This document shows, one piece after another, positions 24,224 to 36,111 of a DNA stretch of 64,000 nt. The stretch spans positions 96,579-160,578 of the forward strand of contig NW_003141821.1 of the NCBI RefSeq assembly GCF_000003605.2, read 5' to 3'. The stretch comes from Saccoglossus kowalevskii. Lineage: Eukaryota > Hemichordata > Enteropneusta > Harrimaniidae. Positions within the stretch are counted from its first letter, which is position 1; each line of letters begins with the position of its first letter. A program made the translations under genes and the position numbers. The notes under the pieces are model-generated. The model saw only the letters and a list, made by a program, of their open reading frames with translations, did not search any database and was not told the origin of the DNA.

Positions 24224-24345
24224 TGAATGAATGAATGAATGAATGAATGAATGAATGAATGAATGAATGAATGAATGAATGAATGAATGAATGAATGAAT
24301 GAATGAACGAACGAATTAATTAATTAATTAATTAATTAACTGATT
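24224..24345. repeat. (GAAT)n microsatellite followed by (TTAA)n
   Basis: About twenty uninterrupted GAAT units run from about 24224 to 24307, followed by two GAAC units and then TTAA units to about 24340. The array lies inside the transposon, upstream of its coding region. Confidence 0.95.
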
Positions 24346-24675
24346 ATTTAATAAATTGATTATTGAACTTTATGCACAATATACGTACCTGACCGTGAAT
24401 ATTAGCTTTTGGCTTTGTATTTTGACCAATGTCTTAAAAGGTGGCAACACAGTAACTAGTGACATTGTTATTCTATTTAGAGTGACTACCATAAAGCTAT
24501 AATTTAGCAGTGGTTAAACGATTGTTATAAGGTGTTGGGTTAAAATGAGAGCCAGAGCAAGTACACAGACACATTTTCACATACAAGTGGTTTGCATTAG
24601 TGTTACAACAAAAAAATCATGTGAGTTAATTTATATCCTTCTACACTTCATCTTAATCGCCTGCACACACGTTTT

Positions 24676-24722
24676 CTCATTATATATTCAAAATGGCGGT
24701 TGTGTGGCCACGCCCACCATTG
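24676..24722 (-). repeat. Right subterminal inverted repeat of the transposon
   Basis: Inverse of 19923-19969. The adjacent plus-strand open frame (24545-24952) reads through this repeat and is not a gene. Confidence 0.75.
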
Positions 24723-25008
24723 AACAGATGGCATACAACCTGATTCTTGTCAGACACACCCTAAGGTATGTTAAAAACATCACCTTGAAAAATCCCGATA
24801 GGGGGAGGTGGGTCAAGACATGTTTTACAGTATGTTACACATGCAGGGATAATCTTTTTACACAATTCCGGGGAACTTCAATAACCATCCCAAAGTATCT
24901 TTTTCTGAGAGATTCGGCCATTGTTTTCATCGTGATGGTTGCCAGGCCGTGAAAATGCCCGGATGTCAGTCACCGAGAATATTCAGCATGACGATGATGG
25001 GACGATAG

Positions 25009-25030
25009 ATATATATATATATATATATAT
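25009..25030. repeat. (AT)11 microsatellite
   Basis: Uninterrupted AT dinucleotides just outside the right end of the transposon. Confidence 0.95.
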
Positions 25031-26545
25031 CTGTTTAATTCGTTTAAAAGATTCCTCTCATTAGTAAATAGCAATCTCACTCCACAATATTTAGAATGAG
25101 TGGTTGGTCAAAAGTTTGATGAGTCAGGTGCATCTATTGGCTAAGCTTGTTGTACATAGATGCAAATGAGTATAGGAACCATTAATGCTGTAGGGTGTAC
25201 TGGGAGGGGTGGAGGATTTCATATTTGTAATGACTGGTTGTAATGCGGTATCTCGTTGTTTTCAAGATGCAGCCTGATATTTGTTGCTTTCTTGGTTGTT
25301 CAATTGTGGCTAAAATTTGTGTGGTGGGTGGAAGATGTGTTTATTGTTTTTTGGGACATTGTTTAGACACCCTGCAGCTTGACATGGTATGGTCCAAATC
25401 CAAATTCGATATGGCGGTGTTGAATTTCTGTGCGATATGGCGGTGTCGTCGATTAAAAACATGGCATCAAAATGATTTCTGTTTATTTATTTACTGTTGT
25501 AGATCCTGAGAACTAGCCATTGAATATGATGTCGGGAATAAATGGTTTTCTGAACAAGCTTTATTAATTATTGCTGGCAATATTCCAGTATGAATTGGGA
25601 GCAAACTGTGACACCAAATCTAGTCGTTGTATTGTTATGCTTCTAAAATATTTTTTTTTCAATGTCTTGAAACAGATTCAAATATAAGGATATGGATTGT
25701 AAAATATTAAGATTATATAGTGTTCAACACAATAATTTGTAAATTTATTTTAAATAATTCAGTGGCATAATTATATTGAAAAATAAAATAAATTAAATAG
25801 AAATATTATGTGTATTTTTGTATGTGGAAACTTGGCTGGCCCACTCAAAAACATAAAGAAGTGAGGTCTGCAGTTCTTTTTTAATTTTTGTTTATTCGTG
25901 AAAAAAATGGTATTTTACAGAGTGTAAACAATAAAACATCCACACTGCAAGGCTAGTTGACCAACATGTCTATTCTCTTGCTTGAGTGTGAAAGTACATG
26001 GTTTAGTGACTACCTCTTATGTTTTTAAATTTTAGAATTTCTTTTATTTGGGAAGGTTCTTCTATAAAAAAAATGGACAGATATATATATATAAATATAA
26101 ATATAAATACAGTTACGAATATTGGAATGATATATTTCGATCGGTAGAAATATTAATTCTAAATCAGTTGTAATAACTAGATCAGTTTATATAAAGATAC
26201 CGGTTGTCAACCACAAAGAAATTTAGTTGTTATTCTCGCGACTTGTTGCTATGGACACGACTCTTAGAGAGCATTTAATAACAGAGATGGAAACGCATAT
26301 CGACAGAGGTACTATATTGCAATACGCATGCGTAGATGTAGAAGCATAAATATATTTTCATTGAGCATAAACTGTGAAAAACATGGTAACAACGTGGTAT
26401 CTCTCAGTAGAGGTGTCATGGGGTCAAACACTATTGTCTTACTTTTTCTTTTAATTGCAGGATTTAGAAAATGACTAAAAAATAATTGACGGATGTGGAG
26501 AAAGTACCCACTCAATTCAAACCACCTGACATCACGTCGTGTTTA
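25031..26545. other. Non-coding stretch, no gene seen
   Basis: AT-rich sequence. The 88-codon frame at 25243-25509 is cysteine- and tryptophan-rich without family resemblance and lies in ATGGCGGT-containing repeat-like sequence. The run ACGCATGCGTAGATGT (26324) recurs at 37338. Confidence 0.4.
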
Positions 26546-27740
26546 ATATAAGGTTCATTAGGGCCCAAGCCCGAAGGGCTAGGTCCCTATTGTTATCGTC
26601 CGGTTTTTTCTTCAACTTCTGTCTTTCTTTCTTCCGTAACTTCTTTCGTCAAGTTTTTTGAGAAAACCGCTAAACAGAATAGTTTGATATTTTTGGTTGG
26701 CCAATTGGTTCTGTAACCATATTGGATTGAAATAAAACCGGAAGTGGTTATTTGACCACTTTCCGAGGGTCTAGGCTCTCAGATTTTTTTATGGCATATA
26801 GTACAACTCATATGTAATAGATATCAGCAATGAAAACCTTAGCGGTCACGTGACTTTTTCCGCCATATTTTTTTCTCCAAAAACAAACACATTTAAATCG
26901 TCTTCTTTCGAACCACTTGGCAAAATTCTCCCACACATGGTATTTTATCATCTATATATGACGCACATTTCAGTTTGAAAAAATTGTTATGATTGGTCAC
27001 ATGGTTTGGCCGCCATTTTTTTTTTCTAAACAGGAAGTAGTTTTTTCCTCATGCCACATTTATGCCATTATCTTCTCATTTAATGTTTTGCATCTCTATA
27101 TAGAATGAATATTAAAAAATATTTCAAATCAGTCATGTGGTTTGGCCGTCTTCTTGGATTATAGGTAAAATTGACCAAAACTTTGGATATTTGTTTCTCA
27201 AAAGAGCTTCAATCAATCAACTGGATATGCTGTGTATATGATGTACGGTCATAGTTTGTTGCAAGAAAAAATATTAGAATTTTAATCAGTCATGTGGTTT
27301 TGCCGCCATCTTAGATTTTGTATAAACGGTACTTTTGCAATTACATGTATTGTATTGGTGCGATTTGGCGAAATATTTTTATGTGTATTGTACTCTTGAG
27401 GTACAATCTTCCACCCGAATGACACATGGCTAAGTCATGTGACTGGGCGCCCATGGGGTGGGGGCTTCTATCCTCATTAATATGCATAAGTGTTATATCT
27501 CAAACACTGTTGCAGCTCGGAAGATGAAACCTGTGGTATTATGATGATGTTGAACATGGCTCATTTTATATTCTGTAAACCATATCTCGATAATCAAACC
27601 GGTTAAATACATGGAACCAACTGCATTTCGACTTCATGGTTCCAATCATTCAAAATAACAATTGTGTATCATTAATTATGAAATATAATCTTGTCAGCTT
27701 GGGCCCCGCTGACGCCGCTTGCGGCTTTAATATATCTTTT
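26545..27740. mobile_element. 1.2 kb non-autonomous element made of 145-bp units
   Basis: The left end has AGGGCCCAAGCCCGAAGGGC and the right end AGCTTGGGCCCCGCTGACG followed by the hairpin GCCGCTTGCGGC. TTTAATATA lies on both sides, a possible target duplication. Within it, GTCAYGTGGTTTGGCCGCCA-like runs recur at about 26845, 26993, 27130, 27287 and 27431, so the body is a diverged array of units about 145 bp long. No coding frame. A 3' hairpin near the end is Helitron-like, but no CTRR end is present, so the class is open. Confidence 0.6.
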
Positions 27741-29899
27741 TCTTACTGATATGTCTATGTTGTGTAATATACACATCATGTATTTTTTGGGTAACCGCAA
27801 CGCACGACACTGGCCTGGAGTTAAAGCTTGAGTGATTAACTCTGTTCACGATCGTCTTACACAAGTAAGAACTAGAATACTAGTATTAATAAGTAATGGC
27901 AATACACGCTATCTATCCTAATTCCGCAGTAGTATGATTTAGCTGGAATTTGGCCATTTTATTTCTCTTTTCCCTTTTTCATGTTACCATGGTTACGAGA
28001 ACGTTATACTCACTTTGTGTTTTATAGAAATTATCTATTGTCATAGCCTGATTTGTTAATTTTGATTTTTTAAATAAAGTTAATCTACCATTTTACATTG
28101 ATTTTCATCTTTTTCCAAGTTAATTAGTGGATTTTTCAAAAATGCCCTCTCTTCATGCCTTATAGTTTGATTAAATTAGCTCTTAATTAAAAGGTATTTA
28201 ATTAAAATTTGAATCACTTCTAAATTATGCATGTATTTTGGGGAAGGGAGGTTGTAATCACAATGCATGCTGGGATTTGTTTCTGTAAAATGTGATTGTC
28301 TGTACGTAGCAAAGTATATTTAATTTTTGTATCTGTACATTTTATCGAAATGTATAGTCGAGGTATTTTATTATTGCATGACATTGAAGTTCAATTGTTC
28401 CAAATTGATGATGCTCGAATATTTATAAAAGTCCATTCCTCCAGAATCAATTGCATGTTGGAATTTGTGTTGGTTGTTTCTGATTTCACGATGTTTGGTT
28501 TTTATTATTTAAAAATTATTCAGTGCAGTGTATTCTGGAAATCATTGTGACTTCAGGCTAAAATTAATTGTTCAATGTTGCTGGATGCTCTGGTCTTGGG
28601 TACTTTTATTTCAATTCCGTTCTTTTTTTGTTTGCACGTCTTTTTATAGCAGATAGTGACTCGGCTCTTCAAACTCGATTTGTGTGTTTGTTTGTTTCTC
28701 TATGTTCTGAAATTATATCTTAGTAGCATCGAAGTACATCATGATGAAATCGAATTGCATGATGGGACTTTGCAGCTAATACTAGATGTCAACCCTGATT
28801 TGTGAGATTGTGCATTACCGTTGTTCAGTCAATCACGCATTACCTAATCAACAGTAAGATACAGTTTAATCATTTATTTCTGGATGACACGAAATTGACT
28901 ACACGGTGGGTCTAAAACTAAATTACAGGACGTATGACAGCAGTCAACATTGTACACACTTACTTGGGTGATACATGTTCTTAATTCTATATGCCAAGTA
29001 ACTTTATTTATAACGTGATCTTAATCCTAAAAGTAAAGATTTTAATTCTACGCCATGGCAGTGATTGGGTGAAAAGCCTGACCAATAACATAGTACATAA
29101 TATAATTAAAAATGGCCTGTAATTACTGAAAATATGCTTCCTAGTCATAAGGATCAATACACTAGTGAAAGATGCTAAAATGCGTACAACTATTGACTAA
29201 CATAATAATACATAATTACGTAAATGGAATATAACACACATTAATTTTCTCGCATCTATAAAGTAACAATGAATCAAAACAAGTAAGTGTCAATACAAAG
29301 TAGCCCAAACTAAAACATGCCTGAGTAGTCAGTGAAAAACCCCTATGCCTGGCGTAAGCTGTTTTTGTGTCCATGCTTATATTTATGCTCTAAGAAGTTA
29401 GTTATTGAACTTTTAATATGAGGCAATGCATTGTTTCTTTCCAACAACAAATACCAAGATATTGTTAATGATACTCTGAACATTGCTATCTAGTTCATTA
29501 CGTAACTGGCCGTTCAAACTTGGACTTTAATTGTTTATGCAAGCCAGGGTACTGACCCTGTGTTTTTTTTCCGTGGGCACAATGTAGTTTCAATACCCCG
29601 GCTATATGTTTAAATTGTCAAAAGTCAAAGTATTAGTATAAGATCATAATCGTTGCTATGTGTTGCTATGGTCGACATCTCTTCTGAGTTCTATCTTGTC
29701 TTGTATTTTATTGTAGCTTGTAATAACCAGTTATTTGTTTATATTATTGAAACAGATAATTATTGACCAGTCGTAATTCAATACATGTAGACATGAACAT
29801 GAGAAATGAAGTGTTGTACTAATGCACGTAAACCATTATATACATGACATGACTGTACTCATAATCAAGAACGAAAAATCAACACACATAACAGTTATT
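27741..29899. other. Non-coding stretch upstream of the GPCR
   Basis: No recognisable gene. TTGCATGNTGGRATTTG-like runs occur near 28262, 28449 and 28752, hinting at another diverged repeat. The 84-codon frame at 28296-28550 reads through it and has no family resemblance. Confidence 0.4.
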
Positions 29900-30195
29900 T
29901 TACGATTTGTAGTGATTTCCAGTTCGCCTAAAATGTAATGTAATAAGTGAATTGTATGGGTCCCTAACTTAGCAATTAATATGCCTTGCAATTAAGATGG
30001 ATTTCAATAAATAGAATATATGTGATACATATCTGTAACATATATTAAATTGTATCCTGTACAACTGGGGTATCATGTGTATGATAATACGTTTGTACTC
30101 AACGACCAAACGGATATTATAATATTACTAAAAGCGGTCTAAACTGGTCGCATCTATTCCGTACGCCAACTTTCCGTGGAGGCAAGCATATGAAT
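29900..30195 (+). repeat. GPCR upstream region, original copy of a local duplication
   Basis: Runs such as CCTAAAATGTAATGTA, CTTGCAATTAAGATGGATTT, GGGGTATCAT, CGACCAAACGGAT and CGTACGCC recur in the same order at 35680-36010. The duplication therefore covered the upstream region as well as the gene, and promoter elements probably lie here. Confidence 0.7.
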
Positions 30196-30302
30196 CCGTG
30201 CGTGTACTAGAGCTCTACTTAGACAAACTTGTCTATCATCATTCAACGAGTATTAACAGAATCGCTGTTACAGTCACCATCGTGTCTAAAGCAGAATTAA
30301 TC

Positions 30303-31238
30303 ATGGAGTTTGAGAATCGTTCAAACTCGACTTCTATCGCTGAAAATGTTCCATTCAGATACCCTGAATATCTACAACTGATTGTTGGCATTATTGGAGT
30401 CATCGGAAACGCTCTTGTTTTCATACTGGTTGCAAAAGTGAAGTTTCTGCAGACTACACCAAACCTGTTCGTAGCAAGCTTGGCGATGACGGATTTATTA
30501 GCGTCTTTGCTAATTCTTGCTAAGTTGGTTTATATGACATATCCAGTACCTGACTATTTCCATATGACTCTATACTGTAAAGTCGTTCTTTCAGATGTGT
30601 TCTTTTGGATGACTGCAATATCCTCGGTTTTCATTCTTATTGGCGTAACCATTGACAGATTTTGTGCGATTGTGTATCCATTTCGTTACCAAGCTTCTTT
30701 CACCAACGCAAAAGCATACATTCTTATCGTCTTGGCTTGGATGCTAGCAATCGTATTCGTATTGTTCATTCCATTTGTTTACGAATACCAAAACGGGAAA
30801 TGCTTACAAGACTTTAACAATAGAACACACCAAGTTGTAACAGGTATAGGATTTTTCCTTTTTACTTACATATTTCCAATGATTTTTATGGTTTTCGCAT
30901 ACACCAAGATGTTCAAAGTTATTTGTAATGCTTCGTCTGATGTTCAATCGCAGTCATCGGCGATATCAAGTCGCGTGCGTATACTGAAGATGCTGACCAC
31001 CGTAGTTGTCGTGTTTTTTATTTGCTGGAGTCCGAACCAATGGATGTATTTTCTATTATCTACGTTTGAAGTTCGAGTAGACTTCTATTCGACATACTAC
31101 GAAACAACAGTATTAATGTGCCTCGGCAACTCATGCATCAATCCGTTTATCTACGCGCTGAAAAGTCGGCAGTTTTATGAAGGATTCCGTACACTTGTGG
31201 GCTGTACAAACACCATTGATCACGTGGATGGCATATAG
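30303..31238 (+). CDS. Intronless class A (rhodopsin-like) GPCR, orphan, peptide-receptor type
   Basis: 311 residues in one exon. The ATG at 30303 has a good context (ATCATGG); the frame is open further upstream but without another usable ATG. Two N-glycosylation sites (N5, N8) lie in a short extracellular N-terminus with no signal peptide. Class A landmarks: G-N36 in TM1, L-A-x-x-D64 in TM2, C92 before TM3, DRF at 118-120 in place of DRY, W146 in TM4, C167 in loop 2 (disulphide partner of C92), P192 and Y200 in TM5, C-W-S-P at 241-244 in TM6, N280-P-F-I-Y284 in TM7, then a short tail. All seven helices are complete, so it looks functional: a plasma-membrane receptor coupling to G proteins. 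The ligand is unknown; overall form is closest to peptide and orphan receptors of invertebrate deuterostomes. An AATAAA lies at 31403. A decayed duplicate is at 36487-36870. Confidence 0.9.
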   Translation: MEFENRSNSTSIAENVPFRYPEYLQLIVGIIGVIGNALVFILVAKVKFLQTTPNLFVASLAMTDLLASLLILAKLVYMTYPVPDYFHMTLYCKVVLSDVFFWMTAISSVFILIGVTIDRFCAIVYPFRYQASFTNAKAYILIVLAWMLAIVFVLFIPFVYEYQNGKCLQDFNNRTHQVVTGIGFFLFTYIFPMIFMVFAYTKMFKVICNASSDVQSQSSAISSRVRILKMLTTVVVVFFICWSPNQWMYFLLSTFEVRVDFYSTYYETTVLMCLGNSCINPFIYALKSRQFYEGFRTLVGCTNTIDHVDGI

Positions 31239-31402
31239 ACATCGTTATTCTTACTGATATGACTATGATATACATATTTTGTTCTTAAGCAAAATAGAGG
31301 TGTTACGATTTACAAATCTTGACAAAAATAATGTAAAACAACCACAGTTTTAAGATATTCAAAATATCGTTTTTTTATATTGCTATGTTTAATAGCAATT
31401 AG

Positions 31403-31408
31403 AATAAA
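31403..31408 (+). terminator. Candidate poly(A) signal of the GPCR
   Basis: AATAAA 165 bp after the stop codon, the first on this strand. A second AATAAA-containing run follows at about 31440. Confidence 0.5.
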
Positions 31409-31449
31409 TTAGTTGTCATACGACCAACATTCATGAACTGAATAAAATG

Positions 31450-32728
31450 GCTTAAATATTTAACTGAATCGAGATCTCGCGACTGTGAGCACTATTTATA
31501 ACTATTGTGGCATATGATCAACTGATCAAAACAGGGACACATAATACAATTACTAATACGAATTATTATCGCCAGAAATGTTAATATATTGCGCATTTTG
31601 CGAGAAAACTCTCAATGAGGATCGTGCGCGTTCATCGCAGCATCACTTCGAATCGAACACGTGTCTGTTACTCGCCTGGTCTGTCGTCTGCTTACGCTCG
31701 GTTTTATCTCCCGGCAAATATGCTAAGTCCGCTAAAAAATACACGAGCGTGCCGTTTATAACTTCTAAATACTGTACAGTTAAATATTTCCCGCATTAGT
31801 TGTAATGCAGCTAACTTAGAGGAAGCTTAATAACATTTATTCTTAGAAAAGTTATTTTACACATGGTTTTCCATGTTACTAGTACTGTTATTGGATATAT
31901 TTTTTTAATTCTACCGAAAATATTTCTCGTAGTTACTTATTTTAGACTTATTTGTTATCACGCTTGTTATGTGCAATACCAGTATACGCTGTTGACTGAT
32001 TTACCATAGTAACGTCACGTACACACGATGTTGCAGGATTATTTATTATTTATAACAACTTGCATATATTCACAGGAATCTCATAAATTGTATATTGTAT
32101 ATGAATTGTGTTTTGTAGTGGCAAGCCGGCAATGTTTTAACCTTTGATACACACCATTTGTAATCACTTGACCGCGCCAACGGTCACATCCATTGGTCGA
32201 TCGATTTACTTTGCCACGCTTGGAGTTTTATTGGAGAATGTGAGATTGTGTAATAGAAGTGAAGAGCAGGATACCATTCGTTGATTGCTGGTTTTAGGAT
32301 TGAAGCTGATCTATCCGTAATGGCCTAATGGGTATTCCATCTATCCAGTGTGATTGTTATCTGCCAAGGTCCCACACTACGTTTCTTTCGTAGTAAATGT
32401 TTTAACTGCCGTGGTAAATAATTGTGAAAACTGGAATAGAAAGTAATGATTTCAAATGTCACGTCTTCACGTTATTCTTCGTGTTTAATAAGAGCTAAAC
32501 AAAATAAATTATTACGACATTAGAATATTTTAAATACTATGTATTCAAAATTGAAATGTCTGTTTAAATACTATGTATTCAAAATTGAAATGTCTGTGTA
32601 GTGCTACATTATTATGTACAGTTACTCAATTATTTGTAAATGATATGTAGTGCATTAAATTAATGCGTAGATAATAAAGATCATTAATAATGTTGACAAA
32701 TGCTTAATATTCATTACATGTAAAAAGA
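31450..32728. other. Non-coding stretch with a 34-bp perfect duplication
   Basis: No recognisable gene; the 73-codon frame at 31578-31799 has no family resemblance. At 32530-32597 a 34-bp unit (TTAAATACTATGTATTCAAA then ATTGAAATGTCTGT) is repeated exactly twice in tandem. Confidence 0.6.
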
Positions 32729-32730
32729 TA

Positions 32731-33206
32731 GACTGGCGCAGTCGGGGCGATTAGTTTGTTTTTGTAGTTTAAATAAAATTAAATAAATTGCGAAATGGAG
32801 GTGTAACTGCGAAATCACCCCGACTGGTTTATTCTGCATGGCCCTCTATCGACACTGCAGGAACCCGTCGATTTTTCAACGGGTAATTATGTTAATGAGT
32901 GTTCTAATTGACAATCATCTGATGCCAATCACAGCGTCTCTTCAACTGACCTCTGANNNNNNNNNNNNNNNNNNNNNNNNNNNNNNNNNNNNNNNNNNNN
33001 NNNNNNACCTTTACCATGTTGACCTCATTATGCACGTATTTCCGCGCCCACCTCATTATAATATGTGTATCATGAATATTTATTAGCAATGAATTTCCTG
33101 CAGAATAAACCAGTCGGGGTGATATCGCGCTAACACCTCCATTTCACGATTTTTTTTATTTTATTTAAACTACAAAAACAAATTAATCGCCCCGACTGCG
33201 CCAGTC
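32731..33206. mobile_element. DNA element with 106-bp terminal inverted repeats
   Basis: 32731-32836 and 33100-33206 are inverted copies: ends GACTGGCGCAGTCGGGGCGA, inner ends CCCCGACTGGTTTATTCTGC. Each arm also carries a second inward CCCCGACTGG/CCAGTCGGGG copy, so the arms have their own internal symmetry. TA lies on both sides, suggesting Tc1/mariner-type insertion. The interior is short, non-coding and interrupted by 50 N, so it is most likely non-autonomous. Confidence 0.8.
32957..33006. other. Assembly gap (50 N)
   Basis: Fifty N inside the interior of the inverted-repeat element; the round number suggests a default gap size. Palindromic flanks would explain why the assembler stopped. 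Confidence 0.95.
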
Positions 33207-33299
33207 TAGTAAAAGGTTAGCCGGGCGTGTTGCAATTCTGCGTACAATTTGGCATTGTTTAAGTGCCGCAGGAGTGCTTTTGTGTCAATGTATGTTTCA

Positions 33300-33755
33300 G
33301 TACAATATTCAGTAAAGCTGCGTGGTTTGGGGCAATACGAGCAAGACTGAACTTATTAAAATGCATAAACTACAAAAACGTACCCTCTGTCTCATTTTAG
33401 ACGCTGACCAAAATTTCCTCCCATCTGAAATGTTTTGTCTTCTACAAGTCATGCAAATCAATCACAGAATTGACTGTTTCATGGTCCATTATCTGGTAAT
33501 ATATCTGATTATCGTATAAACTTTATAAACGCCGATATGCTTGACAATCCGTGTGCATATACACACGTGAACTCGTGCATATGATTACATATTTTGTATT
33601 CAGCTTTCCCCGAGAAGCTTATTCGACTAAGCCAGTGTAATAATAGTAAAAGACGTGTCATTTTATGGCGCTGCAAATTAAACAGTGCAAATGCAAATAA
33701 TTTTGCAAACGCATTTGATATTTTTCTCATAACAATCACTCTACACTTAACCGAT
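33300..33755 (+). mobile_element. 5'-truncated LINE, C-terminal end of ORF2
   Basis: 33322-33519 reads VWGNTSKTELIKMHKLQKRT then LCLILDAD and PSEMFCLLQVMQINHRIDC. This is the characteristic region after the RT of CR1/L2/Jockey-type LINEs (VWGNT..L..L..LQ.RA.RII). A second frame near 33640-33755 carries the usual FYGA..N...ANN run. At least one frame shift separates them. The RT and endonuclease are absent. Confidence 0.75.
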
Positions 33756-35679
33756 CATTCTATTTATTATTACTATCTATATATTTAACACAGATGAATA
33801 CTACTGTAACAAGTATGCAGTAGATATTCCTTGTGTAATGTCATAATGAACACCTTCTATTCACATATATTCATTAAAAGTATACAAATCAGCAAAACTC
33901 ACAATTTATAGAAAAACACACATCCAATTAAATAAATGTGAATAAAATAATATAAATAGATTCAAATTATATAGTCATATTAAAATGGATAAATACATAG
34001 ATATTAATATCTACTGTTAACTGCACATTTGGATATGAACATTTCTCGACTAGTCTCAAACGTGTCCCCAAAAAGACTCATAAATGTATAAAGTATCACA
34101 ATATCTCACCTGATTTTATGAGATTTTTATTCGGTCATGCTGAAGTTTTAGGTAAATATTACGTGGTAGCACAGTGGAGTTCGAATTGGTAAAATTCTGC
34201 CACTAAACTGTCCTTCATCATACCAAATTGTCAGCCACCAATGCCTGAAGTCATCTGGAACTTGATTTAAGAAGCTGTAGGTGTTTATTGGACAGTTTGG
34301 GTCAAGCAATTTTCTGTTAATGAACATGTGCTTGTTTAACATAGGAATGCAATACAAACACATTTTGGAGTGCTGTTAACAATGATATTCCAATTATCAG
34401 GTTTACTGCCTTATAAATGCCATCTGCAATGTATGAATATGATTTTCATTTGTTATTTTATTAGGTTTTGTCACATGATTTATTTTCAAATGTTGTTTGG
34501 AATAAATGCTGACTCTTTATACTGATGTCAGAGTGTCTTTGTTCATTGTGACCATTAATTATATTCATGTTTTAAATGTGTCTGAAATATGTTTATATTT
34601 CTCATATGTTGAAACATGTTTCACATATGTTTACATAAAATACAATCTCCAAACATGTCATGGACATGCCCTAACAGTGTGTTTTCCATCTTCCACAGGA
34701 AGAATGTATTCGTTACAATTATTTTCACTGCTATCATATTAACGTAAATATATTTTAAAATACATCCATCATATCATAGTATGATCGTCTCATCGGAAAA
34801 CATAGCCCTCGTTATTCCTTGTGCAACAGTGATTACATATATTGTGAAATAACAGGTATGGATGGATGGGTATCAAAACGATGATATATTGCGTTTGTTT
34901 ATGATTGCATAGATACTGCATCACCCCAGTGTACGTAACTCCATCACTGCCGGATACACATATGTCTTATAATGAACCACTCGTTGTTGATCGAGTCACC
35001 AGACTCGTTGAAACTGAAGATCGAAGGTTCAAATGCCAGGTGCTAGCTAGGTAAAAGTCAAAATTTTCCAGTTACCTGAAGTGTATTATTTCATGATTTT
35101 GTTTAATGACGGATAATAACAACGAAATTGTTGAGCGTTTTGAAAAGTGTTCATTTGAAACCAAGACAAGTTTTAACAAAGCGTGACCGCAATTTCACAT
35201 ATGTTTTACTGTAGACACATATTTGTGCCAATATTACACAACTCAATGTATTAAGAGTGGTAAGGCAATTTCAATCACAGAAAAAAAACATCACTGTATA
35301 TAGGTACACTTGCTAAGAAGCACGGGTGCCTTGAAAGAACTAAAACCAAATTATATTCTATTGGAAAAAGCAACACACTGAGTTGACATGAGTTGTTATA
35401 ATGTGCGTTGTCATGTGTCTGGTTGTGCAAGAAAGATCTGAAATTCAAAACAATGATTTTAAGGTAAATGCTAGGAGTACCATTGACGGAAAAGAGCAGA
35501 AACGAAAGGACGATTGATTCGGGAGATCAGTTTGGTCAAATAAAGTGATAATGTCATTTCAATATGAAATAAAGACAATGTATTTAGTCATCACAGCCTA
35601 CTAACTTAACGGAAAACAAGTTGAGGTAGATAAAGAGGGAAGTACACAGACAGCATAACTACTTTTTTTTTTATTAATT
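33756..35679. other. Non-coding stretch, no clear gene
   Basis: AT-rich throughout. A tRNA-like run with GGTTCAAATGCC (B-box-like) sits near 35025, possibly a diverged SINE head. The frames at 34148-34363 and 34506-34742 have no recognisable features. Confidence 0.4.
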
Positions 35680-36010
35680 TCACAATTCTCCTAAAATGTA
35701 ATGTATACTATAGAACGAATATATGCATCGTTAGCCCTGGGTGCAATCAATTCGTCTTGCAATTAGGATAGATTTCAATAAAAAGAATGATTAAGTGTTT
35801 TCTGTACATCAGGGGTATCATACACACGTCATACATATGTTGTTTCTTCGTATACGATAACATAAATTTAATGTTTGTAGTAAAACCCTATCAGGTATTT
35901 GTCAGCGACCGAACGGATGTTCAGATACATGCCTAATGATAGAGACAAATACTAAGGGCAGCATAAACTCGTCGCAACTATAGCGTACGCCGCATCAAAT
36001 TGGAGCATAT
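35680..36010 (+). repeat. GPCR upstream region, duplicated copy
   Basis: Collinear with 29900-30195: CCTAAAATGTAATGTA, CTTGCAATTAGGATAGATTT, AGGGGTATCATA, CGACCGAACGGAT and GCGTACGCC appear in the same order with small insertions. It leads into the GPCR pseudogene. Confidence 0.65.
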
Positions 36011-36111
36011 CGTTGCTGTCGTTACTGCCTATGCGGAAGGCATATACATTTGTCATTGCGCCCTACATTAACATCGACAACTTTGTCAAGGAATCACTGA
36101 ATGCAGGTTAT

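Larger units (their letters stand above)
19840..24950 (-). mobile_element. Broken DNA transposon carrying a nuclease-like protein
   Basis: A minus-strand coding fossil (20213-23991) lies between inverted repeats. 19923-19969 and 24676-24722 match in inverted orientation at 44 of 47 positions (core GGTGGGCGTGGCCAC and CCATTTTGAATATATAATGA). A further AAGGTGATGTTTTT run lies outside each, at 19904 and, inverted, at 24778-24791. The right arm has about 55 bp more than the left between these blocks. True outer tips and target duplication are not clear, so the boundaries are approximate. Bracketing inverted repeats together with an intronless multi-domain protein argue for a DNA element; there is no reverse transcriptase, capsid or long terminal repeat. 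Confidence 0.65.

Noticed and set aside
24224-24345. CRISPR-like direct repeats
   Set aside because: A simple tetranucleotide microsatellite without spacers, in an animal genome.
19840-24950. Polinton or other capsid-bearing element
   Set aside because: No DNA polymerase B, retroviral-type integrase, ATPase or capsid-like block is visible, and the span is too short.
24545-24952. 135-codon plus-strand frame
   Set aside because: It crosses the right inverted repeat of the transposon and resembles no protein.
30198-30302. Upstream extension of the GPCR frame
   Set aside because: It begins at GTG with no ATG in frame; the ATG at 30303 has a good context and gives a normal receptor N-terminus.
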